Assembly: GCF_037392515.1 (NCBI RefSeq)
Contig: NC_090291.1
Location: 35,053,001-35,117,000 of the forward strand
Reading direction: 5' to 3'
Origin: Haliotis asinina
Lineage: Eukaryota > Mollusca > Gastropoda > Lepetellida > Haliotidae
Length of the DNA: 64,000 bases
Positions 21,517 through 38,700 of this stretch are shown piece after piece. Positions within the stretch are counted from its first letter, which is position 1, and the number at the start of each line of letters is the position of its first letter. Made by a program: the position numbers and the translations under genes. A model generated the notes under the pieces. The model saw nothing but the letters and a program-made list of their open reading frames with translations, was not told the DNA's origin and made no database searches.

Positions 21517-21626
21517 GGGTCAAGATTTTCGAAACTCTCTTAGCGCTAAGATAGTCGTACGTTAATGTTAATGTATGGCACTTACGACTATCTTAGCGCT
21601 AGAGAGCTCCGAAAATCTAGGCCAAG
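21517..21626. mobile_element. Palindromic MITE-like element, copy 2
   Basis: AAGATTTTCGAAACTCTCTT and AGCGCTAAGATAGTCGTACG are mirrored by ACGACTATCTTAGCGCTAGA and GAGCTCCGAAAATCTAGGCC. It is the best-kept palindrome of the three copies, with a short middle (TTAATGTTAATGTATGGC). Confidence 0.82.
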
Positions 21627-22404
21627 GTTCCAAATGCTTAGTGAACAACGCCACGCCGTCTTTAGGGGATTAGTGACAGGTACCACTTGCGTCTTCGTTG
21701 AACGTTCATGGCTAGGTATGTCCCCAAATGTTTTGTTATTACTTGTACCTAATAATCGCAACACAACAAAACAGCTGTTATTCTACATTCGTGTATTTAA
21801 TGTAGGTATCATATCTGTGTGTTGTTTTTGTTGTTTGCTGTGTAAACGTTTCCGCTTTGATTTTTGGTGCATTGCCGTTTCCACGTCGTTTGTGTTTCAC
21901 GTTAACCAAAGCAAGGCCGTGATTGGTTGGACAAGCGCTGGCCTGTCTTCATGATATGACCGTTTCTTTGTCGTTCGGTAACTTAACAGACGCACGCACA
22001 TCCGTTGAAAATCTTTCATTTTAATAAAATAAAAACAGGTTTAAGATGAAAACTGGTTCACTTGAGATAAACAATATCCTGACCTTGATGGGGACTTTAA
22101 ATTAAATTTATTTAGAGCTTTGAGTGGAAGGATAAATATATGGTTCACGGGGCAGACAGGGGTTTAGAGGCAGCATGGGGTTGGGAATGGCTTAATTTGG
22201 CCTTGACACTCATTTTCCCGCTCATAATCTGAATGGCCATGGCTATGAACTTACTGCACTACATCAACTGATATTTTCTTCGATACACCTACAGATATAA
22301 GGCAGCGTTTAATTGTACTGTTTCTACTTATTCAACAAAACAAAACAAAACAAAATCAAAACAAACAAACAGAAAACACACCTAGTTCCGAGTCACAGAG
22401 TAAC
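21627..22404. other. Upstream flank of the plus-strand cyclophilin gene
   Basis: No gene or dispersed repeat recognised apart from an (ACAAA)n-like A-rich stretch at 22336-22375. A 129-codon plus-strand frame (21565-21954) starts inside the palindromic element, so it is not credible as a gene. Confidence 0.5.
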
Positions 22405-22560
22405 ATCTACTGTCTGAAATGAAAATTCGTAGAAAAAAAATATATATAATGACAAGGAGTCCTTTGTCCGTTTTTATTTTCAGAGGCTGTGGATATCTAG
22501 ACTAGCCCATCTTGCGTGGGCTTTCTCGGAAATATTTGGTTCAGGGCCTTCATGGGTGCT
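22405..22560. repeat. Interspersed repeat related to 14181-14375
   Basis: TACTGTCTGAAATGAA, A-rich stretch, GATATCTAGACTAGCCCATC, TTGCGTGGGCTTTCT and TTCAGGGCC match the block inserted in the 29-bp array in order and spacing. Unclassified. Confidence 0.6.
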
Positions 22561-22689
22561 TCACTAGCCCATAGCTACGGTTATGCAAGACAGAATGTAG
22601 ACTGTACTCTGTGACTAACATTGGTGCTGAGCTCGTTAAACCAACACCCACCCTTTGTGGCTACACTTCCGATGGACATAGCTGAGGTG

Positions 22690-22697
22690 TCACGTCA
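22690..22697 (-). promoter_or_regulatory. UPRE-like motif upstream of the cyclophilin gene
   Basis: The minus strand reads TGACGTGA, which fits the unfolded-protein-response element core TGACGTG(G/A) bound by ATF6/XBP1 in vertebrates. It lies about 215 bp upstream of the start codon at 22913. An 8-bp match has a fair chance of being random. Confidence 0.3.
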
Positions 22698-22912
22698 TCT
22701 CCCGCGATTCCAGCTCACAAAGAGAACGTCATGCGGAACCCGATACGAGAGAAAGGCGGGCGGCGGAGGGGGATTCGGGGGGCATAAAGCAGGTCAAGAT
22801 ACGAAAGGATGTGCTAGCTCGGTACCAGCAACGTGGCAGAGAAACCGTGGCACCGCAAGCAGACGAACGTGGAACTCTCTCAACTTGAACGCTTTCATCT
22901 CCAACATTGGCC

Positions 22913-28268
<5,356 letters not shown>

Positions 28269-28865
28269 ATTTCAATGGGCATGGAATTTGTGTTCATGTA
28301 AACGATTGTAAAGGTGTAAAAGATTATGGTTGGGAAATAATTAGAAAACTGGCAAGTTTCGAACTGTTTATAACGATGTCTGAGCGTAGTGCCTATAAAT
28401 TACACCACGGTGACCGTCATAGATATTCATTACAAAACTAAGCTCACGTCATCACGTTCAATTGAGTACGCTTCAATACTAGATCCAAATTTATGACGAA
28501 CTGAACTTAATGATATTTTTTGTTAGAAACATCCAAATTTGTTACGAAAATGTTTGGTGCTATTTGCTTCATCGGTGACACCAGAGAGCATCTGTTTTAC
28601 CACCCTCGATTATCCAGCGACAGGAAGTACATGGTGATACTATTTGACAGGAGAGTGATCATTTTTCGAAATTTTCCGGTGATGTATTTTAAGGCTGTGT
28701 AGCTACATTTATTCATCATCAAGGCATCTTCTGATATTTCGGAGGATGTGTAACCATGAGAATCACATGGGTCAACGATAAACTTAGCGCGTTTGGAAGT
28801 GAAACATTCCCGATTTAGTCATCTTCGTATGTTCTATTGTTTTGATAACATCAGGCACTTGGTGC

Positions 28866-29045
28866 AGGTTCTGCAAAATAATAATGCAGGCAGATAACAG
28901 AAAGTTTTGATGAAGATAAGATGTTGTATGAATAATGCAAGACCGATAACAGAAAGTTTTGATGAAGATAAGATATTGTATGAATAATGCAGGCAGATAA
29001 CAGAAAGTTTTGATGAAGATAAGATATTGTATGAATGCAAACTTT
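28866..29045. repeat. 51-bp tandem repeat, 3 copies
   Basis: ATAATGCAGG/AAG units begin at 28881, 28932 and 28984; the middle unit is one base longer. They lie in the probable 3' UTR. Confidence 0.9.
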
Positions 29046-30176
29046 TTCATTCCATATGATGCGCCGTTTCGGCGTAGTTTCTAAACCGTATCAAACAAAG
29101 GAAGGGATCTACTCGGAAACGTATCACATGTGATAAAGAGTTTGTCATCCATGAAGAATCTTACCTTTATTGTTACTACTCAGTTTCAAACTTGTCAACC
29201 TCACAGATTGTTTTAATGAAAAGGAATGGCTGACATGATGGGGTGATATCTTTACGAATCAGTCACAGGGCCCTTCGTCTCCACTCGTCTCTATTCGGAG
29301 AGTACTCGGTAAAGCCCGGACTGTCACAAGTGATGACATGTAACTGCCGAAAGAGCCGAAATGTTTGCACAAATCCGTCCCATAAACGGTATCAGTAAAC
29401 TTAGGCTCAGTATTATTCGCCACACTACTTCAATGAGGCATGTATAAGGGTATAAGGGTATAAGGGAAACGAATGATGTTGAGCCTGACGTTACTCAGAC
29501 GGACCCATAGAGTTCTCTATTGCTTTGTAAGGATTTAAAATATTTCATAAATAACAAGTATTCAATAACGATAATAAATGCTATTCACAATGTATGAAAG
29601 AGGTGGATTCACGTATCTTATATAAATGTGAGTGTTAAAATGCATACATGTTATCTGATGGGATCTATGTTTTCCAGCGTAAAACAAAGGCAGCAGAAAA
29701 AGACCATGAAATGAACGAGAAAAATCGACGTTACTGATAATTCTTTATCCCGGAAAAGTTCCCAGTAGCAGAGAACAAAAAAATATACATATAGGTATTT
29801 TTAAATTTCAAATACCATGTTATTGTGAATTTATTGAAAAGCCCTTATGTCGAAGTATGAATGAATGGTCGTTCACAAACAAGAACTCGATAATACAGCA
29901 GGTTAATTCTTTCAAAAGTGCCAAATTATGAGATGATTTTAATGCAAATATTAACATTCATATTTGAAAGCTATTTCTGATTTGAATTTTTAAATATTTG
30001 AATTTTCTTATTTTGCATTTTTTTTCAGCATTTTTAAAAAGTATATTTTATTGTTGTTTTTGATGTGATATGTATTGATATTGTGCAATTTAACATTACC
30101 TATCTTGTGGTATTACTCTAGGTGATATTACTTGTTCGATAATGTTGTTTTGTATATGTTTTACATTTCATTTTAC

Positions 30177-30182
30177 AATAAA
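30177..30182 (+). terminator. Candidate poly(A) signal AATAAA, cyclophilin gene 1
   Basis: TTTTACAATAAATGATTCAA is followed by a GTTTTCATGTTTCC region, the usual order of signal and GU-rich element. An alternative AATAAA lies at 29573. Confidence 0.45.
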
Positions 30183-30224
30183 TGATTCAACTGCCAATGT
30201 TTTCATGTTTCCTTTTTAGCATTT

Positions 30225-30350
30225 TTGGAGCGATTCGTCACGTGTTCGATTCCCCACATGGGTACAATGTGTGAAGCCCATGTCTGATGTCCCCCGTCGT
30301 GATAGTGCTGGAATATTGCTGAAAACGGCTTAGAACCATACTCCCTGACT
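30225..30350 (+). mobile_element. SINE type A, head truncated
   Basis: GTGTTCGATTCCCCACATGG, GTACAATGTGTGAAGCCCAT, AGTGCTGGAATATTGCTGAA, ending ACCATACTCCCTGACT. Confidence 0.85.
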
Positions 30351-30353
30351 AAT

Positions 30354-30508
30354 TTTGTAACCTAGTGGTTAAAGCGTTTGATTGTCTCACCGATGAACGG
30401 GTTCGATTCCCAACATGGGTACAATGTGTGAAACCCATTTCTTTGTCCCCCGTGCCGCGCTGTTGCAGGAATATTGCTAAAAGCGGCGTAAAACCAAACC
30501 CACTCCTT
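30354..30508 (+). mobile_element. SINE type A, directly after another copy
   Basis: CCTAGTGGTTAAAGCGTTTG, GGGTTCGATTCCCAACATGG, GTACAATGTGTGAAACCCAT, GAATATTGCTAAAAGCGGCG, TAAAACCAAACCCACTCC. It sits four bases after the copy ending at 30350, as expected when one SINE inserts at another's tail. Confidence 0.87.
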
Positions 30509-30744
30509 ATGTAAAAGCAGGAGTGCATCGATGAGCCAGCAGATCAATAGTAACCATTAATGGTTACCAGATGTTAGCAGTATAAGATGGGACGCATGCT
30601 GTCGATCACTGGTTCACAGTTCAGCAACACCAGCCCCTGGCCTATTGCAACAAGCATAAGTTCCATGTCTAACCCAGATCTTCACAGGTGGTGGTAAAAA
30701 CATAGCAGTACTCATAGCCACGATGTGACGATCGTGTATATAAG

Positions 30745-30872
30745 GGGGCGGTGTGGGAGGCTAGTGGTTAATGCGGTCCCCACCCGGGTTCGATTCCCAA
30801 GATGGGTACAATGTGTGAAGCTCATTTCTGGTGTCTACCGATATGATATTACTAAACTCACTCGCTCACTCG
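30745..30872 (+). mobile_element. SINE type A, internally deleted
   Basis: GGGCGGTGTGGGAGGCTAGT, GGTTAATGCGGTCC, then directly CACCCGGGTTCGATTCCCAA and a shortened tail ending ACTAAACTCACTCGCTCACT. Confidence 0.82.
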
Positions 30873-30964
30873 CGTGTAGGCAAGGTCGTTAGTATCGATT
30901 TGTGCAGGTGGGCACAGATCAGACGTAGAAAAATGAGACTATTTGACTATGACTGAATCGTCAA

Positions 30965-31045
30965 AACAGCAACATTTCAGAAATATCAAGGCAGGGGACA
31001 CCTGAAATGGGCTTCACGCATTGTGTCCAAGTGAGGAGGCGGTTT
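30965..31045 (-). mobile_element. SINE type A, fragment
   Basis: ACATTTCAGAAATATCAAGG, GACACCTGAAATGGGCTTCA, CGCATTGTGTCCAAGTGAGG: reversed body only. Confidence 0.65.
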
Positions 31046-31083
31046 CCGTGAAAGCTGGAGATTTACGACATGTTTTCACGTTC

Positions 31084-31187
31084 CATTTTCGAAGCTCTCT
31101 TAGCGCGAAGGTAGTCTTAAGTTAATGTTAATATATGGCTCTTATGACTATCTTAACGCTAAGAGAACTTCGAAAATCTAGGCCCAG
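31084..31187. mobile_element. Palindromic MITE-like element, copy 3
   Basis: ATTTTCGAAGCTCTCTTAGC on the left mirrors GCTAAGAGAACTTCGAAAAT on the right, with TTAATGTTAATATATGGC in the middle, matching copies 1 and 2. The outer left GGGCCTAG is missing. Confidence 0.8.
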
Positions 31188-31979
31188 GTGTGTATCATAT
31201 TTCGGACATCGACCACATGGTTCTGTGGTTACTAAGGACTTGAAAGCACTGTGTCTCGGGTTGAGTTTTGTAATTACGACAATCTACTGGAAGCATGGAT
31301 GTTTGCGATCATTTAATTACTCATGTGCTTGATTGGCAAGATGCTATTTGATAGTTTTCTAGGTTGCATCTTCTTTTTTATTCTACAGTACAAGATTTCA
31401 GGGCTTGTTCTAGCTGTAAGGTGTTACAGTAACGGGCAGAGTTAGCAGTTACAGTTGTACCTGATGACAGGGCTAGAGCAAACCCTGAAACCTTGTACTC
31501 TAGAATACAAAAAAGTAGTAACCCAGAAAACTGTCTATGTTCATAATTATACACAGAACTAGACATTGGATGAAGTCCTTCAGATTCACCAACACTGTCT
31601 CACATCTCTCTGGAAGGCAGGCCTATCATTCCGTGAGACGAATGCGCACTGTTAGTGTGCCACCGCACGACATGAAATGATCTTGTCTTGCTACAGTCAG
31701 AAACAACCAATTTTACTGCAGTGTGGTGGAACGTCCCCCTGCACGCACTTCATCAACCCATGCCTGTCCTTGGAGGAAGCATTTACTGTTTTATTTTCCT
31801 TTACTCTAAAACTAGTCTTGAAAACACTGTTTGAATATTTGCTACTACCACTAAAATCTGCACTCGAGGCGGCTGGACTTAGGCTTGCGCCCCAAGCTTC
31901 CACATCCGAGCCTGAGCGACTTGACCTCTCAAACTTCTGGACTGGGGCGGGGTAGATGGGGTCTGGAGTTTTATAGAAG
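31188..31979. other. Non-coding stretch
   Basis: No gene recognised. A short inverted pair, ATTCTACAGTACAAGATTTCAGGG (quoted only in part: TACAAGATTTCAGGG) near 31388 and CCCTGAAACCTTGTA near 31482, with two GCTCTAGC/GTTCTAGC-like words between, forms a roughly 125-bp palindrome-like structure of unknown nature. Confidence 0.4.
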
Positions 31980-33870
31980 AGACTCGACCTCGTAAGGACC
32001 TTAGTTTGTTTTCACTCCGACTTCAATCGACCGTTCTCGACTTACGTCGACCAAGTCGAGAAGACTTATGCTCGACATATGCTCGACATATGCTCGACTA
32101 GCTAGGCCTGTACTCAATCAGCTCGACCTGTATATCGACTTAATTCCGTCCTTAGTCAACCGGGGCGACTGGTTCTCGACGGACATTCCATTTTTCTACC
32201 GAGTATACCCCTTGGTTTCCTGACTGTATATATTATAGGGTGAATTTTCACCACGAACCCATTCAAATAGAATACTGCTAAGTAGTAACATCACCATCAT
32301 GAACCTTGACGTAAAACTGGTGAGCCCCAAGAGGCGAAGACTGCTTATCATGTGAGTGCAGCTAGCCTGGCACCTGCCTGAACTGGTGGATGAACTGGAG
32401 AATGCCAACCGTCCCCCTCACCCTTGACGTCTTCAAAGCTGAGTACTTTTTAGATGAGTGGTATCATCACAGATGAGACTCTCTAGCATGTGCTGTCGAG
32501 GAAAGGTGACAATTCCCACGCTGCCTCGGTGTGTTTGATGGCAAGCACCTACGCATCTAGAAGCCTCCCCAAAGTGGGTTGCTCTTCTACAATAACAAGA
32601 ACCTTATCTCCATCGTCATGCTGGCACTCACGGATGCCGACTGCAAGTTCATGTAGGTCGACGTCGAGGTCGAGACATCCATATCTTCAACCATTCACCA
32701 GATCTGGTAGAAGGCGATGACCTTGTATACCCCAGTCCCGGACCATACTTCATCATCGGCGATGATGACTTTCCACTCTGCCTCTGGATGACGCCGCCTT
32801 TTCCCAGACGTCAGATGGACCCCGACCAGCAGATCTTCAACTGAAGGTAATTGTTCTTCTCCATAACCGAATCAAATTATAACTTGGGTGTATGCAATAT
32901 TATGTCAAGAGTTTTTCAATTTTAAATGCCCAACGAGTGGTGTAGAATACTTGTGGGATTCTGACTATAAGGTTCCACATCCTCCTCGATTCCGTAAACA
33001 GCACTGCAGACGGAGCTCAACGGATAACCTTGGGCTGCGTCGCTTTACAGAACATACTGAGAACGAAGAACCAGTCGATAAGATCACCCAAATCGACTGG
33101 TGTCTGCGTAATCACCAAATGTAGACTGGCACCAAATCTGAAGACATTTGGTACAACAGTTCATGAAATAACGCGTTAACATACTTGGGAGATACATACG
33201 GACGTATGCTGCTGAGTACATAGACCCCCGGTCCGGTTTTGCAGCAGGAACAAATTGAAGATGAAAAAAGCTTTTGATTTATTTTAATTTGAAACCCAGT
33301 CAAATGATCTGAAAGTAACATTTCACATCAGTATAAAGTATTCATGACAATGTATGAGTATCAAGTTCTACTTCTTAGTTTTACTGCTCTTGCTGAGAGA
33401 CCTGAACGAGTGACTGATCAACCGAGGTGTGTCTAGGGTCCAAGAGACCGCTTGGAAGGTTGAGAGATATATCTGCTACAGCACCTTGGTCAAAGCACGG
33501 GAAGATACCAGACTGTTCCTCTGCTATCTGGAGTGTTGGAGAGGATAGTGGACCTTTGGTGAGGGCAGGTAGGTGTGGAGAAGGTGTGCTACCATTGACA
33601 GCCGTTTGGCTCTTATGAAGCCATTGGGAAGACAGCGACCATTTATGCATTCAGCTCTGACTCGATAAGGTCGAGTTGGGGTTGAGACAGATCGACTTCT
33701 GGTTTTCTGGTTGCGTCGGTCGACTCCAGGTCGACTCCAGTTCGTGTTAGTCGACACAAGGTCAAGTTGAGGCAGAGTATGAATCAACTCTAAGACGAAC
33801 ACAGATCAGAATGTGAGTTAGCTTGACCTTCAACTCAACCTGACGTCGACCTAAACTCGACCTTTTTTTG
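31980..33870 (+). mobile_element. Decayed PIF/Harbinger DNA transposon (approximate limits)
   Basis: The transposase remnant at 32531-32844 is flanked on both sides by unusual TCGAC/GTCGA-rich sequence (31980-32180 and 33660-33870), as if by subterminal repeats. Clean terminal inverted repeats and a three-base target duplication could not be found by eye, so the ends are rough. It lies between the two cyclophilin genes. Confidence 0.5.
32531..32844 (+). pseudogene. PIF/Harbinger transposase remnant (DDE_Tnp_4 type)
   Basis: Plus-strand reading gives VFDGKHLRI, KPPQSGLLFYNNKNLISIVM and LALTDADCKFM in one frame, with two internal stops. After a frame change it gives IFNHSPDLVEGDDL, PYFIIGDDDFPLC and FPRRQMDPDQQIFN. 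This order (FDGKH.RI, YN.KN..SIV.LA..DA, IFN, GDD.FPL, PRR, IFN) is that of the Harbinger transposase catalytic core. The arginine-rich segment and RRVVENAFG part that normally follow are absent. Non-functional. Confidence 0.8.
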
Positions 33871-34339
33871 ACCTATGCGTGCATCCATGCACACCCCGCT
33901 GAATCAGCCTTTGCAGGAGGATACTGATAGGATCAGGTGGCCAGACACAATGACTTGGATGGTGCATGCCTTTATATCCCAACTGATTAGAACGATGTTC
34001 ATGATTTCAACCGGATTGTCCAGTAAAGGCCTGGGTTCTCTTCTACAAAGATATCTTAGTACTGTGATGATCGTAACTTGCATTCTCTAACATACATTGA
34101 AGCTAGTCATAGAGATATGTTCCCTCTGTGCAGGCGGGCCGCAGGTGGCATATCAAGCCCTTTCTAGGTGTGCTTGTAAGGTATACCTAGAAAACTGACT
34201 AACTAAACACACTAAACACGGTTTTGAATCAGTATGATCATCGGTCTATTTACTCAGTCTATTGGAATTACAGACTACTCAGTCTGTTTGGAATTTTGTC
34301 AGACATTCACAGCAAATTAAATCAGAAACAGAACAAGAA
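32845..34339. other. Intergenic, including right part of the Harbinger remnant
   Basis: A minus-strand frame at 33381-33650 (89 codons) could be a remnant of the second Harbinger protein, but no Myb/SANT motif is visible. Nothing else recognised. Confidence 0.4.
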
Positions 34340-35541
34340 TATCAACTGAAAGTATTTTTTATTGTTCCTACAGGTTTGTGAGTATTTGACAAGAATGTCT
34401 ATACACTAAAATTTGAATATTGAAAAAAAACACCACTTTTATGAGGTGAAATGAGATTCTTGTTTATAAATGTAGCATTTTGTCAGGATGTGGTTCTAAT
34501 GATAAACAAATACAGGAACACACATGACACACATTGCAATATATTTCAGATGTTCACACCGTGTAAAGTAATACTAATTTAATAAATGCCAACAAGAAAC
34601 CATACATTCATATTCTGCAAACTTATGTATACCACCACTGCCTGATATGTATGTGTGATAACAGTCTTCATATAATTGAACCATTATGTGCGTGATAACA
34701 GATGCAATATAATTGTTGAGTATACGTGTGATAACGGTCATATCATCACAGTTCAGAATAACTTGTGAGACAATGTTTGGCACATTTGTTTGTCAAAGGA
34801 AGCCTTTGCTCGATCTCCCTGGATGACAGAACATAATACTAAGAATAAATAAATCCTCATTAATCTTCATCACTTGATTGGCTAAGAACGGTTCATGGCC
34901 AACATAACATAAAATTATAAAACATCATCGCCAGGTTTTCTTGACTGCCTGTTATGATTCTTATCTTCCATAAACAATGGTAATTCAGTTTGTGTTAATT
35001 CACAGTTCTTATGTTTGTTTCTAATTCATTCAAATTCATATGTCAATCCTTCAAGAAAAAGAAAAAAATTAAAAAGGAATTTTCCACACTCAAAAATAAA
35101 ATTCTTTCGACTCTACAGGACAAATATGTAAACTTACAAGAAGAAATTTAAATTGTTTTCTTTATCCCATATACAACTGATAACTTTGTAAAAGTATTTA
35201 GAAGAAATATTACTTCGACTGGTGATTAAAGAAAAAAAATCCTGCCCCACCCGCATGCTGCTAGGTTTTCTGTAGACAAAATTTTGAAAAACATGAAATC
35301 AAACTGGTCCAGACTAAAGAAAAATGAAAAACACCCCAGCTAAAGTTATGTATCATTCATGTTTTGTGAGAAATTTTGAATAAATGGGCTAATATAAGGG
35401 AGACAACTCTTGAAAGTATAGCATCCCTAAACCATCGCTCATACAAAGACATACAGTCATATATATCATTCACACATATGGCAATGATCAGACATTATTT
35501 TGCATAGGTAGAGATGGAGGGATTTCATGACTAAACCTGTC
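34340..35541 (-). other. Probable 3' UTR of cyclophilin gene 2
   Basis: AT-rich sequence free of SINEs between the stop codon at 35542 and a minus-strand AATAAA at 34363-34358. Its end is inferred from that signal alone. Confidence 0.45.
34358..34363 (-). terminator. Candidate poly(A) signal AATAAA, cyclophilin gene 2
   Basis: The minus strand reads GGAACAATAAAAAATACTTT. Another AATAAA-like word lies near 33282-33277. Confidence 0.4.
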
Positions 35542-35765
35542 CTATACTTTCTCTACATCAAATGGTCCATCAGTCAGAGGTAGTTCTCCACTTTTAGTAA
35601 TTGTGACATCTTCAGTGGGCTTGTCATATGCATCAGTTGCAGTGTTTTCAATGGCCCTCACAACATTCATACCCTCGATGACCTTGCCAAACACAACATG
35701 GTGGCCGTCCAGCCAAGGGGTCGTCACGGTGGAGATGAAAAACTGGCAGCCATTGGTGTTAACGC
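35542..35765 (-). CDS. Cyclophilin gene 2, coding exon 4 with stop TAG
   Basis: Acceptor TTACCTTTTAG, 224 nt. Encodes [25 protein letters not shown] and the end DGPFDVEKV. Confidence 0.95.
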
Positions 35766-38700
35766 CTAAAAGGTAAATCAATGATATAAGAGAAGGAGGG
35801 TGGAAGAGAGTGAGCTGCCCACTGCCCCTCAAGCAAAAGCAAATTATAACAAATTACAATGATCCCACCCATCAAATAATATCATCTTATCCCACACATA
35901 TATGTTGTTATCTGACTGACTGAGTGCTCTTCTTATATTTTCAATGTACTCTGGTCACAAGCATGTAACATTTTCTATGTTACCTGCAGGCAATGCCAAA
36001 CTGTGGGAATTAGTTTGGTACTAAGTGTTAGCAGTGTTTGGATCATACTTTTTGTTATGATCCAATACTCATGCTTCAAACAGTTCAAAATCAACTCTGA
36101 GCTGTTCGGAAACTTCAATACGTTATTCATTGGTCCATTTTTCTTCATGGGCTCACGTACCCTCTACGTTAGTGTTTCCTGAGCTTGAACCCATGTCCAA
36201 AATAACTCAAAATGATCTGCTGAATTCGTAATAACTCATCAAAATTGAAATGATCCAGCAAAATTGTAATGATCCACCCAAATTCTTAATTTGCCAACAG
36301 AAACACATGGATCCACCATTGTGATCATCATGATCTAATAGTATAAAAATAATCAACAAAAATCATCAAGCTCTTACAGAATCACAATGATTCACCAATA
36401 GACAGTACTAATCCACCCTAATCACAATGATCCATCCCAAATCATAATGATCCACCCACACAGAAGTACTAATTTACCCCAGTCACAATGATCCCATTAA
36501 CAGTGTAATTCTCCATACAACTACTCTTTATAATACTTCAAGTCAATACAGACCTGAGTTGGCCATGCTGACCCAGCCTGGACCGTAGTGATGTAATATG
36601 AAGTTTTCATCATCAAAATTATCTCCATAAATACTTCTGCTACCAGTTCCATCTCCGTTCACAAAGTCTCCACCTGAAACATGACATGACATGTTAATCT
36701 TCAACCTACGTAAAGGGAAAAAATCAGACTAATCTGTCATTTCCAGAAGTATATTGTTCACACTGCAGGATTCAACAACTTAACAACAACTTCTTCTTTC
36801 TTCTACCATGCTACATGCTGACTTGACTGAAACGTCATCGTATCCCCAATGCATAGATTGATGACCGTGCTCTTGATCACTGGGTTGTCTGGTCCAGACT
36901 TGATTATCTAAAGGCCACTGTCTTGTGTGTGTGTGTGTGTGTGTGCATGTGTGTGTATGCATGCGTGCATGTGGGCACACACTTTATTTCCACCAGAGTT
37001 TTGATGGTTATTTAACAAAATCTAACGGAGGGTGCGCATCCAGCCTCTGCATCTTCCAATGGCCTGTAAGGTTAATGCAGGTTGAAAACCTGAAGTTTCA
37101 CATTGACTACACTTGTGAAACCCACGACCACAACAACCTACAACGGTTGCTTTCAGGTCTCCCAAGGGACACAACTCTGCACAATAACCTGTTGCGCTAT
37201 TAACAGTTTGTCCGTCTGTGATAAATTTCTTATATCGACCACGACCACATGAAATTCATCGTAGGTCAGTAGTTTTACTGCAATTAATACTGCAAAGAAA
37301 TTTGCAAATTCTGTATTTGTTTCACCTTATGGTTTTAATAACCATTTCACTTTTTTGCAAAATGAGACATTTTCCTTTCACCATCTCATCAATGCCAACA
37401 AACCTTGAATCATGAAGTCTTTGATGACTCTATGGAAGATACTGCCAGAATAACCAAATCCTCTTGAGCCAGTTGCCAATTGAAAGAAGTTGTCAGTTGT
37501 TAAGGGTACTGTTTCTCCAAACAGACCAATAACAATACGGCCAGCTGGTTCATCCCCGATGCTGATATCGAAGTAGACCTTTCTGGTAACTGTTGTATCA
37601 CCAGCCTGGAGAAACGCATCAGTCATCTGATCATTGACTTTGGTCATGATGTAATTGTAATTCATATGCTATCTAAAATGTTGAAAATTCTGTTTGTCAC
37701 CAACCTCAAGATACACAACAACTCCATCAACTGATCATCAATTTTGATCACAATGCAACTGTAATTAATATCTTATCTAAAATATTGAACATTTTGTGCA
37801 TACTTGTGCCTCTGTAAACACTATTATTGTGATAACGATACTGCAGGGTCCAGAATACGTTTGACCATCAAGAACATTGATAAAGATAGTTTGATCTTGT
37901 GTTTCAATCTATACTGGACAAAAAATAGTTAGCGATATATGTATATTTTGAAATTATGAATAATGATGTATTTACTCACTGACATACTGATAAAATAGCA
38001 GACATAAAAACATCAATATCCCTTACTTATTTTGTCCAGTATATTATCAAAATATTCAAAAGATTAGGTTTGGGCTTAACTAGCGCTTGCAAATGTTGTA
38101 AATAGTTAAACTGTCTTCAACAAAGTGTACTGGTATAAAACCATTGTAACAATGATGATAAAGTCCAAACACTCAAAGAGTTGTTGAATCGCTTTGTTAC
38201 AAGCTGGTAACAAAGTATCAATATATATGACATATACTGAAATATGCCATTGCTATCCAGTGTGTTATATACAATAAAGATGAAATAGAATACACCAACT
38301 GTTTGTGTAAGGGCAGAGTTTATTTGAGCGTTGAACATAAAACAAATGGTACATTTATTGTTCGACAGCGATTTTAAAATAAAATCAGATTTGTGTCTGC
38401 AAACTAAACTTCATTTCTTAAAATTATTTGGTTAATGTCAGCAAGCAAGAGTGAGTGAGTCAATATGGTGTTAAGCTGCTTTTAACAAATTCCACCTATA
38501 TCACAGTCACCAGAATGGTGATGGGGGTTGCACACAGTGTATACAGGAAGGGAATCACTCCACATGCTTTGGAATCATGAGAAATATCCCTTAGCTCAAA
38601 CTTTAAGGAAAACATTCTCAGTGGAGTAAGGGTGTAACCTTTCACATCTGCCTGTACTATCAACTTTACTGTGCCTTGCCCCCTGCAGTTCTCTGGCCAT

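Larger units (their letters stand above)
28269..30200 (+). other. Probable 3' UTR of cyclophilin gene 1
   Basis: An AT-rich stretch without SINEs follows the stop codon. AATAAA occurs at 29573 and, in a better setting with T/G-rich sequence downstream, at 30177. 28866-29045 carries three copies of a 51-52-bp tandem unit (ATAATGCAGGCAGATAACAG, AAAGTTTTGATGAAGATAAG). The true end cannot be fixed without transcript data. Confidence 0.5.

Noticed and set aside
21565-21954. 129-codon plus-strand frame
   Set aside because: It begins inside the palindromic MITE-like element and has no recognisable domain.
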